From contig JBFWSL010000009.1 in NCBI GenBank assembly GCA_050248375.1, positions 1-30,255 of the forward strand: 30,255 nucleotides of DNA. The letters are read 5' to 3'. Positions 7,442 to 14,556 of this stretch are shown piece after piece. This DNA comes from JAYZVT01 sp050248375. Lineage in GTDB: Bacteria > Pseudomonadota > Alphaproteobacteria > Rhizobiales > Methyloligellaceae. The stretch's first letter is position 1. Each line of letters begins with the position of its first letter. The notes beneath the pieces are model-generated. The model was not told where the DNA came from and searched no databases. It was given only the letters and a program-made list of their open reading frames with translations. The translations under genes and the position numbers were made by a program.

Positions 7442-9037
7442 ATGAGCGCGCAGGACGGCAAAGACCTGTTCCCCGTCAGGAACCCGGGCAAGATGCACCG
7501 CAACGTCCGTGCGGTCGAACTGATCGAGGAAGCCATCCGCCGGGGCGAAGGCAGGCTGGCGGCGAACGGCGCGCTGGCGGTTGAGACCGGCGCCCACACC
7601 GGACGGTCCGCGCGCGACAAGTACACGGTGCGCGACGCCACCACCGAGGACGCGCTGTGGTGGGACAACAACCAGGCGATGACGCCGGAGCAGTTCGACC
7701 TGCTGCACGCGGACATGCTGAAACACGCGGAAGGCCGCGAGCTGTTCGTGCAGGAGCTGTTCGCGGGCGCCGACGCCCGGCACCGGCTCGCCGCGCGCAT
7801 CTATCTCGAATACGCCTGGCACGCGCTGTTCATCCGCTACCTGCTGCGGGTTCCCGCCGACGCCGAGCTGAAGGGCTTCACGCCGGAGTTCACGGTGGTC
7901 AACCTGCCGAGCTTCCGCGCCGACCCGAAACGCCACGGCACCCGTTCCGAAACCGTGATCGCGTGCAACTTCACCAGGAAGCTGGTGCTGATCGGAGGCA
8001 CCTCCTACGCGGGCGAGACCAAGAAATCGATCTTCGGCTATCTGAACTTCCTGCTGCCGCAGAAGGGCGTCATGCCCATGCACTGCTCGGCCAACGAGGC
8101 CCGGGGCGGCAACAGCCCGGCGGTGTTCTTCGGCCTGTCGGGCACCGGCAAGACCACCTTGTCCGCCGACCCGGCGCGCGTGCTGCTCGGCGACGACGAG
8201 CATGGCTGGTCGGAGGACGGCATCTACAATTTCGAGGGCGGCTGCTACGCCAAGACCATCCGCCTCTCGGCCGAGGCCGAGCCGCAGATCCATGCCGCCT
8301 CGACCCGCTTCGGCGCGCTGCTTGAGAATGTCGTCCTGAAGGACGACCGCACGCCCGACTTCGACGACGGCGCGCTGACGGAGAACGCCCGCTCGGCCTA
8401 CCCGCTCGACTTCATCGCCAATGCCAGCGCCACAGGCGTCTCCGGCCACCCGGAGAACATCGTCATGCTGACGGCCGACGCCTTCGGCGTGCTGCCGCCC
8501 ATCGCGCGGCTGACGCCGAGCCAGGCCATGTACCACTTCATCTCGGGCTACACCGCCAAGGTGGCGGGCACCGAGAAAGGCGTGCAGGGCGTGCAGGCGA
8601 CCTTCTCCACCTGCTTCGGCGCGCCTTTCATGCCGCGCCATCCCAGCGTCTACGGCAACCTGCTGCGCAAGCTGATCGCCGGACACGGCGTCTCCTGCTG
8701 GCTGGTGAATACCGGCTGGACCGGCGGCAAGTATGGCGAGGGCCACCGCATGCCGATCAAGGCGACCCGCGCGCTGCTGTCCGCCGCGCTCGACGGCAGC
8801 CTGAAGTCGGCGGAGATGCGCACCGACCCCATTTTCGGCTTCCAGGTGCCGGTCGCGGTCGAGGGCGTCGACAGCGGCGTGCTGAACCCGCGCGACACCT
8901 GGGCGGACAAGTCCGCCTATGACGCGCAGGCGCGCGCGCTGGTGGAGATGTTCAGCCAGAACTTCGCCAAGTTCGAGGCCCATGTGGACCCCGATGTGCT
9001 GCACGCGGCTCCCGCGATGCGGCAAGCAGCGGAATAG
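7442..9037 (+). CDS. pckA: Phosphoenolpyruvate carboxykinase (ATP)
   Basis: Converts oxaloacetate and ATP to phosphoenolpyruvate and CO2, the entry step of gluconeogenesis from organic acids; cytoplasmic. Counting from 7442 the protein has 531 residues, close to the family size. Conserved pieces include GAHTGRSARDKYTVRD, RSETVIACNF, GTSYAGETKKSIFGYLNF, PMHCSANEA, the P-loop FFGLSGTGKTTLSAD (K237), GDDEHGWSEDGIYNFEGGCYAK and NTGWTGGKYGEGHRMPI. The ATG at 7442 has GGAG eleven bases upstream and gives an N-terminus matching the family; an in-frame ATG at 7370 would add 24 residues and has no ribosome site. pckA next to chvGI is a known arrangement, and in Rhizobiaceae ChvGI influences its expression. 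A hairpin follows at 9088-9109. Confidence 0.97.
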   Translation: MSAQDGKDLFPVRNPGKMHRNVRAVELIEEAIRRGEGRLAANGALAVETGAHTGRSARDKYTVRDATTEDALWWDNNQAMTPEQFDLLHADMLKHAEGRELFVQELFAGADARHRLAARIYLEYAWHALFIRYLLRVPADAELKGFTPEFTVVNLPSFRADPKRHGTRSETVIACNFTRKLVLIGGTSYAGETKKSIFGYLNFLLPQKGVMPMHCSANEARGGNSPAVFFGLSGTGKTTLSADPARVLLGDDEHGWSEDGIYNFEGGCYAKTIRLSAEAEPQIHAASTRFGALLENVVLKDDRTPDFDDGALTENARSAYPLDFIANASATGVSGHPENIVMLTADAFGVLPPIARLTPSQAMYHFISGYTAKVAGTEKGVQGVQATFSTCFGAPFMPRHPSVYGNLLRKLIAGHGVSCWLVNTGWTGGKYGEGHRMPIKATRALLSAALDGSLKSAEMRTDPIFGFQVPVAVEGVDSGVLNPRDTWADKSAYDAQARALVEMFSQNFAKFEAHVDPDVLHAAPAMRQAAE

Positions 9038-9087
9038 GGACACTTCTCTTTTTCCGGTTTGTGACGGTCGCGGCGGCTCGCGGGCGC

Positions 9088-9109
9088 GGCGCGGCAAAAT
9101 TGCCGCGCC
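9088..9109 (+). terminator. Hairpin downstream of pckA
   Basis: The arms GGCGCGGCAA (9088-9097) and TTGCCGCGCC (9100-9109) pair perfectly over 10 bases. It begins 50 bases after the pckA stop. The following bases are GT-rich (GGTTGGGTTT) rather than a pure T run, so termination is likely but not certain. Confidence 0.55.
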
Positions 9110-9121
9110 CGGTTGGGTTTG

Positions 9122-9166
9122 CGCCAATGCTTCCCATATGATTGGCGAACAGCAGAACAATCATAT
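9122..9166 (+). promoter_or_regulatory. Two overlapping, mutually exclusive inverted repeats in the leader of the metallo-hydrolase gene
   Basis: CGCCAAT (9122-9128) pairs with ATTGGCG (9141-9147), and ATATGATTG (9136-9144) pairs with CAATCATAT (9158-9166). Both are perfect and share ATTG at 9141-9144, so in RNA only one could form at a time. The second ends two bases before the Shine-Dalgarno GGGGAA (9168-9173) of the gene at 9181. Alternatively they are three half-sites about 16-17 bases apart for a dimeric repressor. Which one is inference. Confidence 0.45.
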
Positions 9167-9180
9167 CGGGGAACGCACCC

Positions 9181-10074
9181 ATGCCGAAATTCCGTTCCAG
9201 TCCGTCGCGCGGCAAAGGCTCGCCCGACATCACCGGATTCTACGAGCCCGACACCGGCAGCGTGCAGTATGTGCTCTGTGATCCCGGCACCGGGCGCTGC
9301 GCGCTGGTGGACGTGGTGCTGAACTTCGATCCCAGGGCCTGCCGCACCTCGACCACCTCGGCGGAACAGGTGCTCGCCCATGTGAAGGAGCGCGGCCTGA
9401 CGGTGGAGTGGATCATCGATACGCACCCGCACGCGGACCACTTCATGGCCGGCGCCTGGCTGAAGGACAAGCTGGGCGTGCCGCAGATGATCGGCGAGAA
9501 GGTGCGCGACATCTCCGTGCTGTGGCGGGAGATCTACAACCTGCCGAAGGCCTTCGACGCCGGCAAAAGCTTCGACCGGCTGCTGGCGGAAGGCGAGACG
9601 TTCAAGGTCGGCGACATTCCCGTCTCGGTGATGCTGTCGCCGGGACACACGCTCGCCTCGGTGACGCTGGCCGCGGGCGACGCCGCGCTGGTGCATGACA
9701 CGCTGATGTATCCCGACAGCGGATCGTCGCGCGCCGACTTCCCCGGCGGCAATGCGGGCACGCTCTACGAATCCATCGAGCGCATCCTGTCGCTTCCCGA
9801 CGATACGCGGCTGTTCGTGGGCCACGACTACTGCAAGGGAGGGCGCGAGCCGATGTGGGAAGCGACCGTCGCCGAGCACAAGGCTTCCAACATCCATGTG
9901 AAGGCGGGTACGGCGAAGTCCGACTACGTGAAGCTGCGCGAAGAGCGGGACGCCACGCTGGCGCTGCCGGACCGCATGCTGCACGCGCTGCAGGTGAACC
10001 TGAACGGCGGGCGCCTGCCCGATGCGGAAGAGGACGGGCGCAGCTACCTGAAGCTGCCGCTCAACCGTTTCTAA
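9181..10074 (+). CDS. Metallo-beta-lactamase-fold hydrolase, persulfide dioxygenase (ETHE1/Blh) like
   Basis: Predicted 297-residue soluble enzyme. The metal-binding motif THPHADH is at 81-87 (H82, H84, D86, H87), followed by H156 (LSPGHTLASV), D173 (VHDTLMYPDSG) and H215 (FVGHDYCKGGR). The stretch SRADFPGGNAGTLYESI, where many relatives have GTARxDFPGGDA, and the HDY motif place it with the persulfide dioxygenase / beta-lactamase-hydrolase-like group, which usually oxidises glutathione persulfide with non-heme iron during sulfide detoxification. Function is inferred from family; no sulfide:quinone reductase, rhodanese or BigR-type regulator gene is adjacent. The ATG at 9181 has GGGGAA at 9168; an upstream in-frame ATG at 9142 lies within the leader repeats. 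Two GC-rich hairpins follow the stop. Confidence 0.85.
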   Translation: MPKFRSSPSRGKGSPDITGFYEPDTGSVQYVLCDPGTGRCALVDVVLNFDPRACRTSTTSAEQVLAHVKERGLTVEWIIDTHPHADHFMAGAWLKDKLGVPQMIGEKVRDISVLWREIYNLPKAFDAGKSFDRLLAEGETFKVGDIPVSVMLSPGHTLASVTLAAGDAALVHDTLMYPDSGSSRADFPGGNAGTLYESIERILSLPDDTRLFVGHDYCKGGREPMWEATVAEHKASNIHVKAGTAKSDYVKLREERDATLALPDRMLHALQVNLNGGRLPDAEEDGRSYLKLPLNRF

Positions 10075-10083
10075 AAACGGCAA

Positions 10084-10105
10084 CGCCGCCGGGAGACCGG
10101 CGGCG
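10084..10105 (+). terminator. GC-rich hairpin after the metallo-hydrolase gene
   Basis: CGCCGCCGG (10084-10092) pairs perfectly with CCGGCGGCG (10097-10105) around a GAGA tetraloop, ten bases after the stop at 10074. Only a short CTT follows, so it is a probable rather than certain Rho-independent terminator. Confidence 0.6.
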
Positions 10106-10116
10106 CTTCAAACGGG

Positions 10117-10139
10117 CGGGGCGGCGCGAGGCCGCCCCG
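10117..10139 (-). terminator. GC-rich hairpin after the HU gene
   Basis: CGGGGCGGC (10117-10125) pairs perfectly with GCCGCCCCG (10131-10139). It lies 12 bases beyond the HU stop on the minus strand; read in that direction it is followed by CCCGTTTGAAG with a short T run. Together with the neighbouring hairpin it separates two convergent genes. Confidence 0.55.
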
Positions 10140-10151
10140 TGCCCTGAAATG

Positions 10152-10451
10152 TCAGACGGCTTCCTTCAGTTCCTTGGCGGCGCGGAACGCGACCTTCTTG
10201 GAAGCCTTGATCTGGATGGTCTCGCCGGTTGCCGGATTGCGGCCCATGCGGGCGGGACGATGACGGACCTGGAGGATACCGAGGCCGCCGAGACGGATGC
10301 GGTCGCCCTTCTTCAGGTGCTTGGTGACCATGGTCACGAGATCGCCGAGAATGGCTTCCGCCTGCTTCTTGGTAAGTTCGTGGTTCTCGCCGATCGCGGC
10401 CGCCAGATGCTTCAGCGTGACGGTCGGAGCGGTCTTCTTTGCAGTTGCCAT
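10152..10451 (-). CDS. hup: HU family DNA-binding protein
   Basis: Histone-like nucleoid protein of 99 residues. After a short basic N-terminal extension (MATAKKTAPTVTLKHLAAAI) the HU fold is clear: KKQAEAILGDLVTMVTKHLKKGDRIRL-type helices, the conserved GLGILQVRHRPARMGRNPATGE arm (in two parts, residues about 57-78) and IKASKKVAFRAAKELKEAV at the end. The extension and helix sequences are typical of one of the HU paralogues of alphaproteobacteria rather than the canonical 90-residue HU. The ATG at 10451 is preceded on its strand by an AGGAGGCGCCT-type Shine-Dalgarno. It is monocistronic, divergent from the secreted protein gene at 10622, and ends at a GC-rich hairpin. Confidence 0.95.
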   Translation of the reverse strand: MATAKKTAPTVTLKHLAAAIGENHELTKKQAEAILGDLVTMVTKHLKKGDRIRLGGLGILQVRHRPARMGRNPATGETIQIKASKKVAFRAAKELKEAV

Positions 10452-10621
10452 AGGCGCCTCCTGGATTGTCGATGGGATGCAATTAGTGATTCGCGGTGAG
10501 TTTGGCCACGATTTACTGCGTTTCTGCCACTGCCGTCCATGCCTGATTGTCGCAATATTGACATGCCCGTCCGCTTCGAAGAGCGTGCAGCATCCGGTGC
10601 CAAGCCCCCGCGAGGAGACGC

Positions 10622-11185
10622 ATGAAACGCCCGATTCTAGCCATTTTTTCGGCAGCAGCCCTGATCGTCGCAGCGCCAGGCCCGCTGCGGGCCGGACCAT
10701 TCGACTGCGAGGTCGTCTATGACGAGTTCGAGAGCCTCATGAACAGGAATTTCCTGGTCAAGCCGGATTCCTACGTGCCGATGGCGTGGGACAAGCTCAC
10801 CGTGGAAGACTACACGAACAAGCAAAAGGGCAAGCTCAGGCTGCGTCCGGGGCGGCAGGGATGGGGCGCGGCGGTGGTGCGCACCAACGCCAACGCGTCG
10901 GGCAAGTTCCTGTTCGCCTTCGATGGCGGGCCGGGCGACCTGCGCGGCTCGCCGCTGCTGATCATCCGCGACATCACGCTGGTCAACAAGGTCGAGGACG
11001 GCTCGGGACAGCGCATCCACCGCGAAGTGCGGGTGAGCGCGCAGCAGGGCGTCGATCTGGACCAGGGCCGCATCGACGAGGGCGACGCGGTGGACCTGAT
11101 CTTCCGCAACAACGACGGCGAGCTCTCCATCGAATCCGCCAACGGAGCGATCCTCGCCTTCCCGCTCGCCAGCCTGTGCAAGTAG
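10622..11185 (+). CDS. Secreted protein of unknown function
   Basis: A 187-residue protein with a clear signal peptide (MKRPILAIFSAAALIVAAPG, cleavage near 24, after LRAG). The mature part starts with a cysteine-containing segment (FDCEVVYDEFESLM), continues with charged and beta-rich sequence, including GDLRGSPLLIIRDITLV and a run of Asp/Glu (VDLDQGRIDEGDAVDLIF), and ends SLCK, so the two Cys at each end could form a disulfide. I do not recognise a family. The start is well supported by GAGGAG at 10612-10617, four bases before the ATG. It diverges from the HU gene and is followed by hairpins and an intergenic repeat. Confidence 0.75.
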   Translation: MKRPILAIFSAAALIVAAPGPLRAGPFDCEVVYDEFESLMNRNFLVKPDSYVPMAWDKLTVEDYTNKQKGKLRLRPGRQGWGAAVVRTNANASGKFLFAFDGGPGDLRGSPLLIIRDITLVNKVEDGSGQRIHREVRVSAQQGVDLDQGRIDEGDAVDLIFRNNDGELSIESANGAILAFPLASLCK

Positions 11186-11220
11186 CAACCATCCTCCAGA
11201 GCCTGGAGCGGTGCTCCGTT

Positions 11221-11329
11221 CCCCCTCCCTCTGGCGGGGAGGGGTCAGGGGTGGGGGGATGCCCTCTTATCACCGGCCACCCCACCCCGGCGGCGGAGCC
11301 GCCGACCCTCCCCGTCAAGGGGAGGGTCG
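11221..11329. repeat. Palindromic intergenic repeat element made of four hairpins
   Basis: About 110 bases of C/G runs form a series of inverted repeats: CCCCTCCC (11222-11229) with GGGAGGGG (11237-11244); GGGGTGGGG (11248-11256) with CCCCACCCC (11280-11288); CGGCGG (11291-11296) with CCGCCG (11299-11304); and an 11-bp stem 11303-11313 / 11319-11329 containing ACCCTCCCC and GGGGAGGGT. This layout is that of dispersed palindromic intergenic repeats seen in many copies in GC-rich alphaproteobacterial genomes. Only one copy lies in this window, so dispersal is inferred. It sits between the secreted-protein gene and the transpeptidase-like gene and may stop or stabilise transcripts. Confidence 0.65.
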
Positions 11330-11367
11330 CTAAACAGCCCCCGCAGCACACTCGCAGGTAGCCCGCG

Positions 11368-12900
11368 ATGTCGAAGCGCAAGGGGGCTGTCGCGGCCGGT
11401 CACGAGATCACGGCGCAGGCGGCGGCGGACATTCTCGGCGAAGGCGGCAACGCCTTCGACGCGGCGCTCGCCGCCATGTTCACCGCCTGCGTGTCCGAGA
11501 CCGTGCTCGCCTCCATCGGCGGCGGCGGCTTCCTGATGGCGCACGACGCGCGCAGCAACGCCAGTACGCTCTACGATTTCTTCGTGCGCACGCCCGCGGT
11601 CCAGCGCCCCCGGACGGAAGCCGGCTTCCATGCCATCCACGCGGACTTCGGGCCGGCCCGGCAAGAGTTCCATATCGGCGCGGGCTCGACCGCGGTGCCC
11701 GGCTTCGTCGCGGGAGCCTTCGCCATCCATCGCAGCCTGTGCACCCTGCCGATGTCGCGCATTATCGAGCCGGCCGTGGCGGCGGCGCGCCAGGGCGTCA
11801 CCATGACGGCGTTCCATGCCTATCTGTTCACGGTCATCGCGCCGATACTGACGGCGAGCGGGGAGGCGCGCGCCCTGTTCGCGCCGGGCGGCAATCTGCT
11901 GAAGGCCGGCGAGACATTCCGCAATCCGCAGCTCGCCGACACGCTGGAGGCGCTGGCGCTGGAAGGCGAGCGGCTGTTCGGCGAGGGCGAGGTGGGCCGC
12001 GCGATGCTGCGGCAGTCGCGCGAGCATGGCGGGCACCTCACCGCCCAGGACCTGGATTCCTACCGCACGCATCTCCGCGATCCGCTGATGTGGCGGCATC
12101 GCGGCACGGATGTCGCGCTCAACCCCGCGCCCGCCGCCGGCGGCCCGTTGATCGGGTTCGGGCTGGCGCTGATCGAACGCCTGCTCCCGGAGGGAGGCGC
12201 ACCGACGGCGCTGCGGCTGGCGCGGATCATGGAAGCCACCAACCGGGCGCGGGAGGGAGACAGCGGCGACCTGCTGGCGGAGGACGTGCTGGCGAGGCAT
12301 CTCGCGGCAGTGCGCGATCGCGCGCCGGCCAGCCGCGGCACCACCCATATCAGCGTCATCGACGCCCATGGCAACGCGGCCGCGGTGACCATCTCCAACG
12401 GAGAGGGCAATGGCCTGATGGTGGACGGGCACGGTTTCATGCTCAACAACATGCTCGGCGAGGAGGACCTGAACCCGCAGGGGTTCTTCAACTGGACGCC
12501 GGGCCGGCGGCTCTCCAGCATGATGTCGCCGACGCTGCTGCGCGCGGCGGACGGCACGCTCACGGCGCTGGGCTCGGGCGGCTCCAACCGCATCCGCAGC
12601 GCGCTGCTGCAGGCGATCTCCCACCTCGCCGACCGGGGGCTGTGCCTGCGCGACGCCATCGGCATGGCCCGGCTGCATGTGGAGCGCGACGGCGTGCTGA
12701 GCTACGAAGCCGGCGGTTTCGCCGCGGACTGGGGCGAGGACGACCTTGGCCGGATGCTGGAGGCTTTCCCCGACGCCAGGGGGTGGCCCGAGCCCAACAT
12801 GTTCTTCGGCGGCGTCCACGCGGTACAGCGCGCACCGGACGGCGGCAGGCTCGAAGGCGAGGCCGATGCGCGGCGGCGCGGGGCCGTGGCCTACGGTTGA
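11368..12900 (+). CDS. Gamma-glutamyltranspeptidase family protein without signal peptide
   Basis: Predicted 510-residue Ntn-hydrolase. The N-terminus matches the family (AVAAGHEITAQAAADILGEG, then GGNAFDAALAA and ASIGGGGFLMAHD). The self-cleavage site is GTTHISVID with candidate nucleophile T325, followed by DAHGNAAAVTISNG, the LNNMLGEEDLNP segment, MSPTLL and GSGGSNRI, corresponding to the gamma-glutamyl-binding loop. The protein lacks a signal peptide, so it is probably cytoplasmic, unlike classical GGT, and the exact substrate is unknown; relatives include acylases and peptide-forming enzymes. The ATG at 11368 has only a weak ribosome site but the domain begins immediately after it. It ends 22 bases from the convergent MarR gene. 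Confidence 0.85.
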   Translation: MSKRKGAVAAGHEITAQAAADILGEGGNAFDAALAAMFTACVSETVLASIGGGGFLMAHDARSNASTLYDFFVRTPAVQRPRTEAGFHAIHADFGPARQEFHIGAGSTAVPGFVAGAFAIHRSLCTLPMSRIIEPAVAAARQGVTMTAFHAYLFTVIAPILTASGEARALFAPGGNLLKAGETFRNPQLADTLEALALEGERLFGEGEVGRAMLRQSREHGGHLTAQDLDSYRTHLRDPLMWRHRGTDVALNPAPAAGGPLIGFGLALIERLLPEGGAPTALRLARIMEATNRAREGDSGDLLAEDVLARHLAAVRDRAPASRGTTHISVIDAHGNAAAVTISNGEGNGLMVDGHGFMLNNMLGEEDLNPQGFFNWTPGRRLSSMMSPTLLRAADGTLTALGSGGSNRIRSALLQAISHLADRGLCLRDAIGMARLHVERDGVLSYEAGGFAADWGEDDLGRMLEAFPDARGWPEPNMFFGGVHAVQRAPDGGRLEGEADARRRGAVAYG

Positions 12901-12922
12901 GTCCGGGTGCCCGCGCATAGCT

Positions 12923-13510
12923 TCAGGCGGGTTCGTGCTCCACGCAGATGCGGGCGGAATCGCTGTCCTTCAGCGGGACGTGGAGCAGGCCGCAGCGATG
13001 GGCGCCATCCGGATTGCCCGGCGCATGATCGCGAATGAAGAAGCGGCAACTGCTGCAGATGCCGAAAGTGCGCAGCCCGTTGCGGCGCAGACGATCTATG
13101 AGCAGGGCGCGAAGGCCGCACTCCAGCGCCTCCAGCCCCGCGGCGGTCATCGACGCGGCGGCGGGACCGACGCGGCGGCGGGGATCGCGGCGCAGCATCG
13201 CGTGCCCGGCTCCGGTCAGGTGCAGGATCACCGAACGCCCCTCGCCCGGCCTCGGCGCCTTCCCGATCAGACCCTTGCGTTCCAGCGCCTGCACCGTCTG
13301 GGACACGGTGCCCTTGGTGGCACCCAGATAGGCAGCGATGGCCGCGGGGGAATTGGAGAAGCGGTTGCACCGAGCCAGATAGCGCAAGGCCTCCCACTGG
13401 GCCGGATTCAACCCGGCGTCAAACTCCTCAGCGCGCAGCAGCCGTGCGAGCCGCTCGATCAAGGCAGGAATTTCGCGGGTCTCCGCCGTACCGGCGGGTG
13501 AGTCGGTCAT
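12923..13510 (-). CDS. MarR-family regulator with C-terminal four-cysteine domain
   Basis: A 195-residue transcription factor. Residues about 15-145 form a MarR winged helix (LNPAQWEALRYLARCNRFS, AAYLGATKGTVSQTVQALER as the recognition helix, KGLIGKAPRPGEGRSVILHLT as the wing). An extra tail (about 148-195) has FGICSSCRFF, a segment with H162 and H171, HRCGLLHVPL and ARICVEHEPA: C152-X2-C155-X17-C173-X15-C189 with nearby His. This is a plausible binding site for zinc, an iron-sulfur cluster or another metal/redox centre; which one is not known. The gene is divergent from the cytochrome P460 gene with repeated AGTATCGACTC motifs between them, one adjoining its own start, so it probably represses itself and P460. 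Confidence 0.85.
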   Translation of the reverse strand: MTDSPAGTAETREIPALIERLARLLRAEEFDAGLNPAQWEALRYLARCNRFSNSPAAIAAYLGATKGTVSQTVQALERKGLIGKAPRPGEGRSVILHLTGAGHAMLRRDPRRRVGPAAASMTAAGLEALECGLRALLIDRLRRNGLRTFGICSSCRFFIRDHAPGNPDGAHRCGLLHVPLKDSDSARICVEHEPA

Positions 13511-13597
13511 CTAACTAGTATCGACTCAAAAATATTTATTGCAAGCCGCCAATGATTGATGATAATAGTATCGACTCGATACTTATTGGAGACGACC
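13511..13597. promoter_or_regulatory. Divergent promoter region with two AGTATCGACTC operator boxes
   Basis: A full 17-bp palindrome AGTATCGACTCGATACT occupies 13567-13583, and the left 11 bases recur at 13517-13527, exactly 50 bases away. The central TTGCAA (13539-13544) reads the same on both strands and could be a -35 for both genes: on the plus strand GATAAT (13561-13566) follows after 16 bases; on the minus strand GATACT, inside the left box, follows after 16 bases. Thus the boxes would cover the -10/+1 of each promoter, the classical position for MarR-type repression. The -10/-35 assignment is inference; the repeats are seen directly. Confidence 0.65.
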
Positions 13598-14077
13598 ATG
13601 CGCTTTTCGACGCCTGCGGCGCTCGCCGCAGCTTTTGTCCTTGCCACCCCCATCGTCCACGCAGCCGATGCCATCCCCTATCCGGAGGGCTACCGTGACT
13701 GGACCCATGTGAAATCCATGGTCATCCTTCCCGGTCACCCGCTCGCCGACCCCTTCCAGGGCATCCACCACATCTACGCGAACGAATCTGCCCTGCAGGG
13801 ATACAAGACCGGGACGTGGCCGGACGGGGCAACCATGGTGTTCGACCTTCTCGCCTACACGGAGGACGGCGGCACGTTGCAGGAAGGCAACCGAAAGCTT
13901 GCCGGCGTGATGTTGCGGGACAGCACCCGTTTCAAGGAGACCGGTGGCTGGGGATATGAAGGCTTCGCCGGCGACAGCCGCGACAAGAGGCTCGTCACCG
14001 ACATGATGGCGCAATGCCATGGCTGCCACGCGGGCACGGAGAAAACAGGCTTCGTGTTCTCCGCCTACCGCAAGTAG
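13598..14077 (+). CDS. Cytochrome P460 family periplasmic heme protein
   Basis: A 159-residue exported protein: signal peptide 1-22 (ending PIVHA), mature domain with the family blocks DWTHVKSMVI, GIHHIYANESAL, WPDGATMVFDLL, VMLRDSTRFKETGGWGYEGF and a C-terminal heme c motif CHGCH (140-144). P460 cytochromes bind heme through a CxxCH plus a cross-link to lysine, and in ammonia oxidisers they oxidise hydroxylamine or NO; in other bacteria the role is unclear. K70 and K100 are candidate cross-link lysines but cannot be assigned without alignment. The ATG at 13598 has GGAGA upstream. It is divergent from the MarR gene and followed after five bases by the thioredoxin-fold gene, likely one operon. 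Confidence 0.9.
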   Translation: MRFSTPAALAAAFVLATPIVHAADAIPYPEGYRDWTHVKSMVILPGHPLADPFQGIHHIYANESALQGYKTGTWPDGATMVFDLLAYTEDGGTLQEGNRKLAGVMLRDSTRFKETGGWGYEGFAGDSRDKRLVTDMMAQCHGCHAGTEKTGFVFSAYRK

Positions 14078-14082
14078 CCACC

Positions 14083-14556
14083 GTGGAGAAGACGACCCAT
14101 CTCACCTGGCAGGTCAGCCGCTGGTTCAACGCCGGCAAGGCGCCATCACCGCAACAGCTTCGCGGCAAGGTGGTGGTCGTCCACGCCTTCCAGATGCTGT
14201 GCCCGGGATGCGTGCTTCACGGTACACCCCAGGCTAGGCGCATCCACAAGACCTTCTCCGGACAGGACGTGGCGGTGATCGGGCTGCACACGGTGTTTGA
14301 GAATCACGAGGTGATGACGCCCGAGGCCCTGGCGGTCTTCATCTCCGAGTTCAGCTTGGACTTTCCCATCGCGGTGGATGCGCCCGCTCCCGGGCAATGC
14401 ATTCCGAAGACCATGACCATCTACGGCTTGCACGGCACTCCGAGCCTGTTGCTGTTCGATTGCGAGGGACGCCTTGCATGGCATCACTTCGGCCAGGTGG
14501 AGGACATGGTGGTGGGGGCGCAGATCGGTGACCTGCTTGGAGGAAAGGTCGGCTGA
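14083..14556 (+). CDS. Thioredoxin-fold (redoxin/TlpA-like) protein
   Basis: A 157-residue protein without a signal peptide, so probably cytoplasmic. The fold is recognisable: a strand RGKVVVVHAFQ, active site MLCPGCVLHG with C40 and C43, a strand QDVAVIGLHTVFENHE, FPIAVDAP, and the cis-proline region IYGLHGTPSLLLFDCEG. This HAFQMLCPGCVLHG form belongs to a small group of redoxin-domain proteins of uncharacterised function; reductase versus peroxiredoxin activity cannot be decided. The start is taken as GTG at 14083, five bases after the P460 stop; an in-frame ATG at 14014 lies inside P460 and would not give family sequence. Its pairing with a c-type cytochrome suggests a linked redox role under the MarR regulator. 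Confidence 0.8.
   Translation: MEKTTHLTWQVSRWFNAGKAPSPQQLRGKVVVVHAFQMLCPGCVLHGTPQARRIHKTFSGQDVAVIGLHTVFENHEVMTPEALAVFISEFSLDFPIAVDAPAPGQCIPKTMTIYGLHGTPSLLLFDCEGRLAWHHFGQVEDMVVGAQIGDLLGGKVG

Noticed and set aside
6791..9160. Minus-strand open frame of 789 codons
   Set aside because: Antisense to pckA and the HugZ-type gene; low-complexity Arg/Gly/Ala translation without family features.
11245..12918. Minus-strand open frame of 557 codons
   Set aside because: Antisense to the gamma-glutamyltranspeptidase-like gene, which has clear catalytic motifs on the plus strand.
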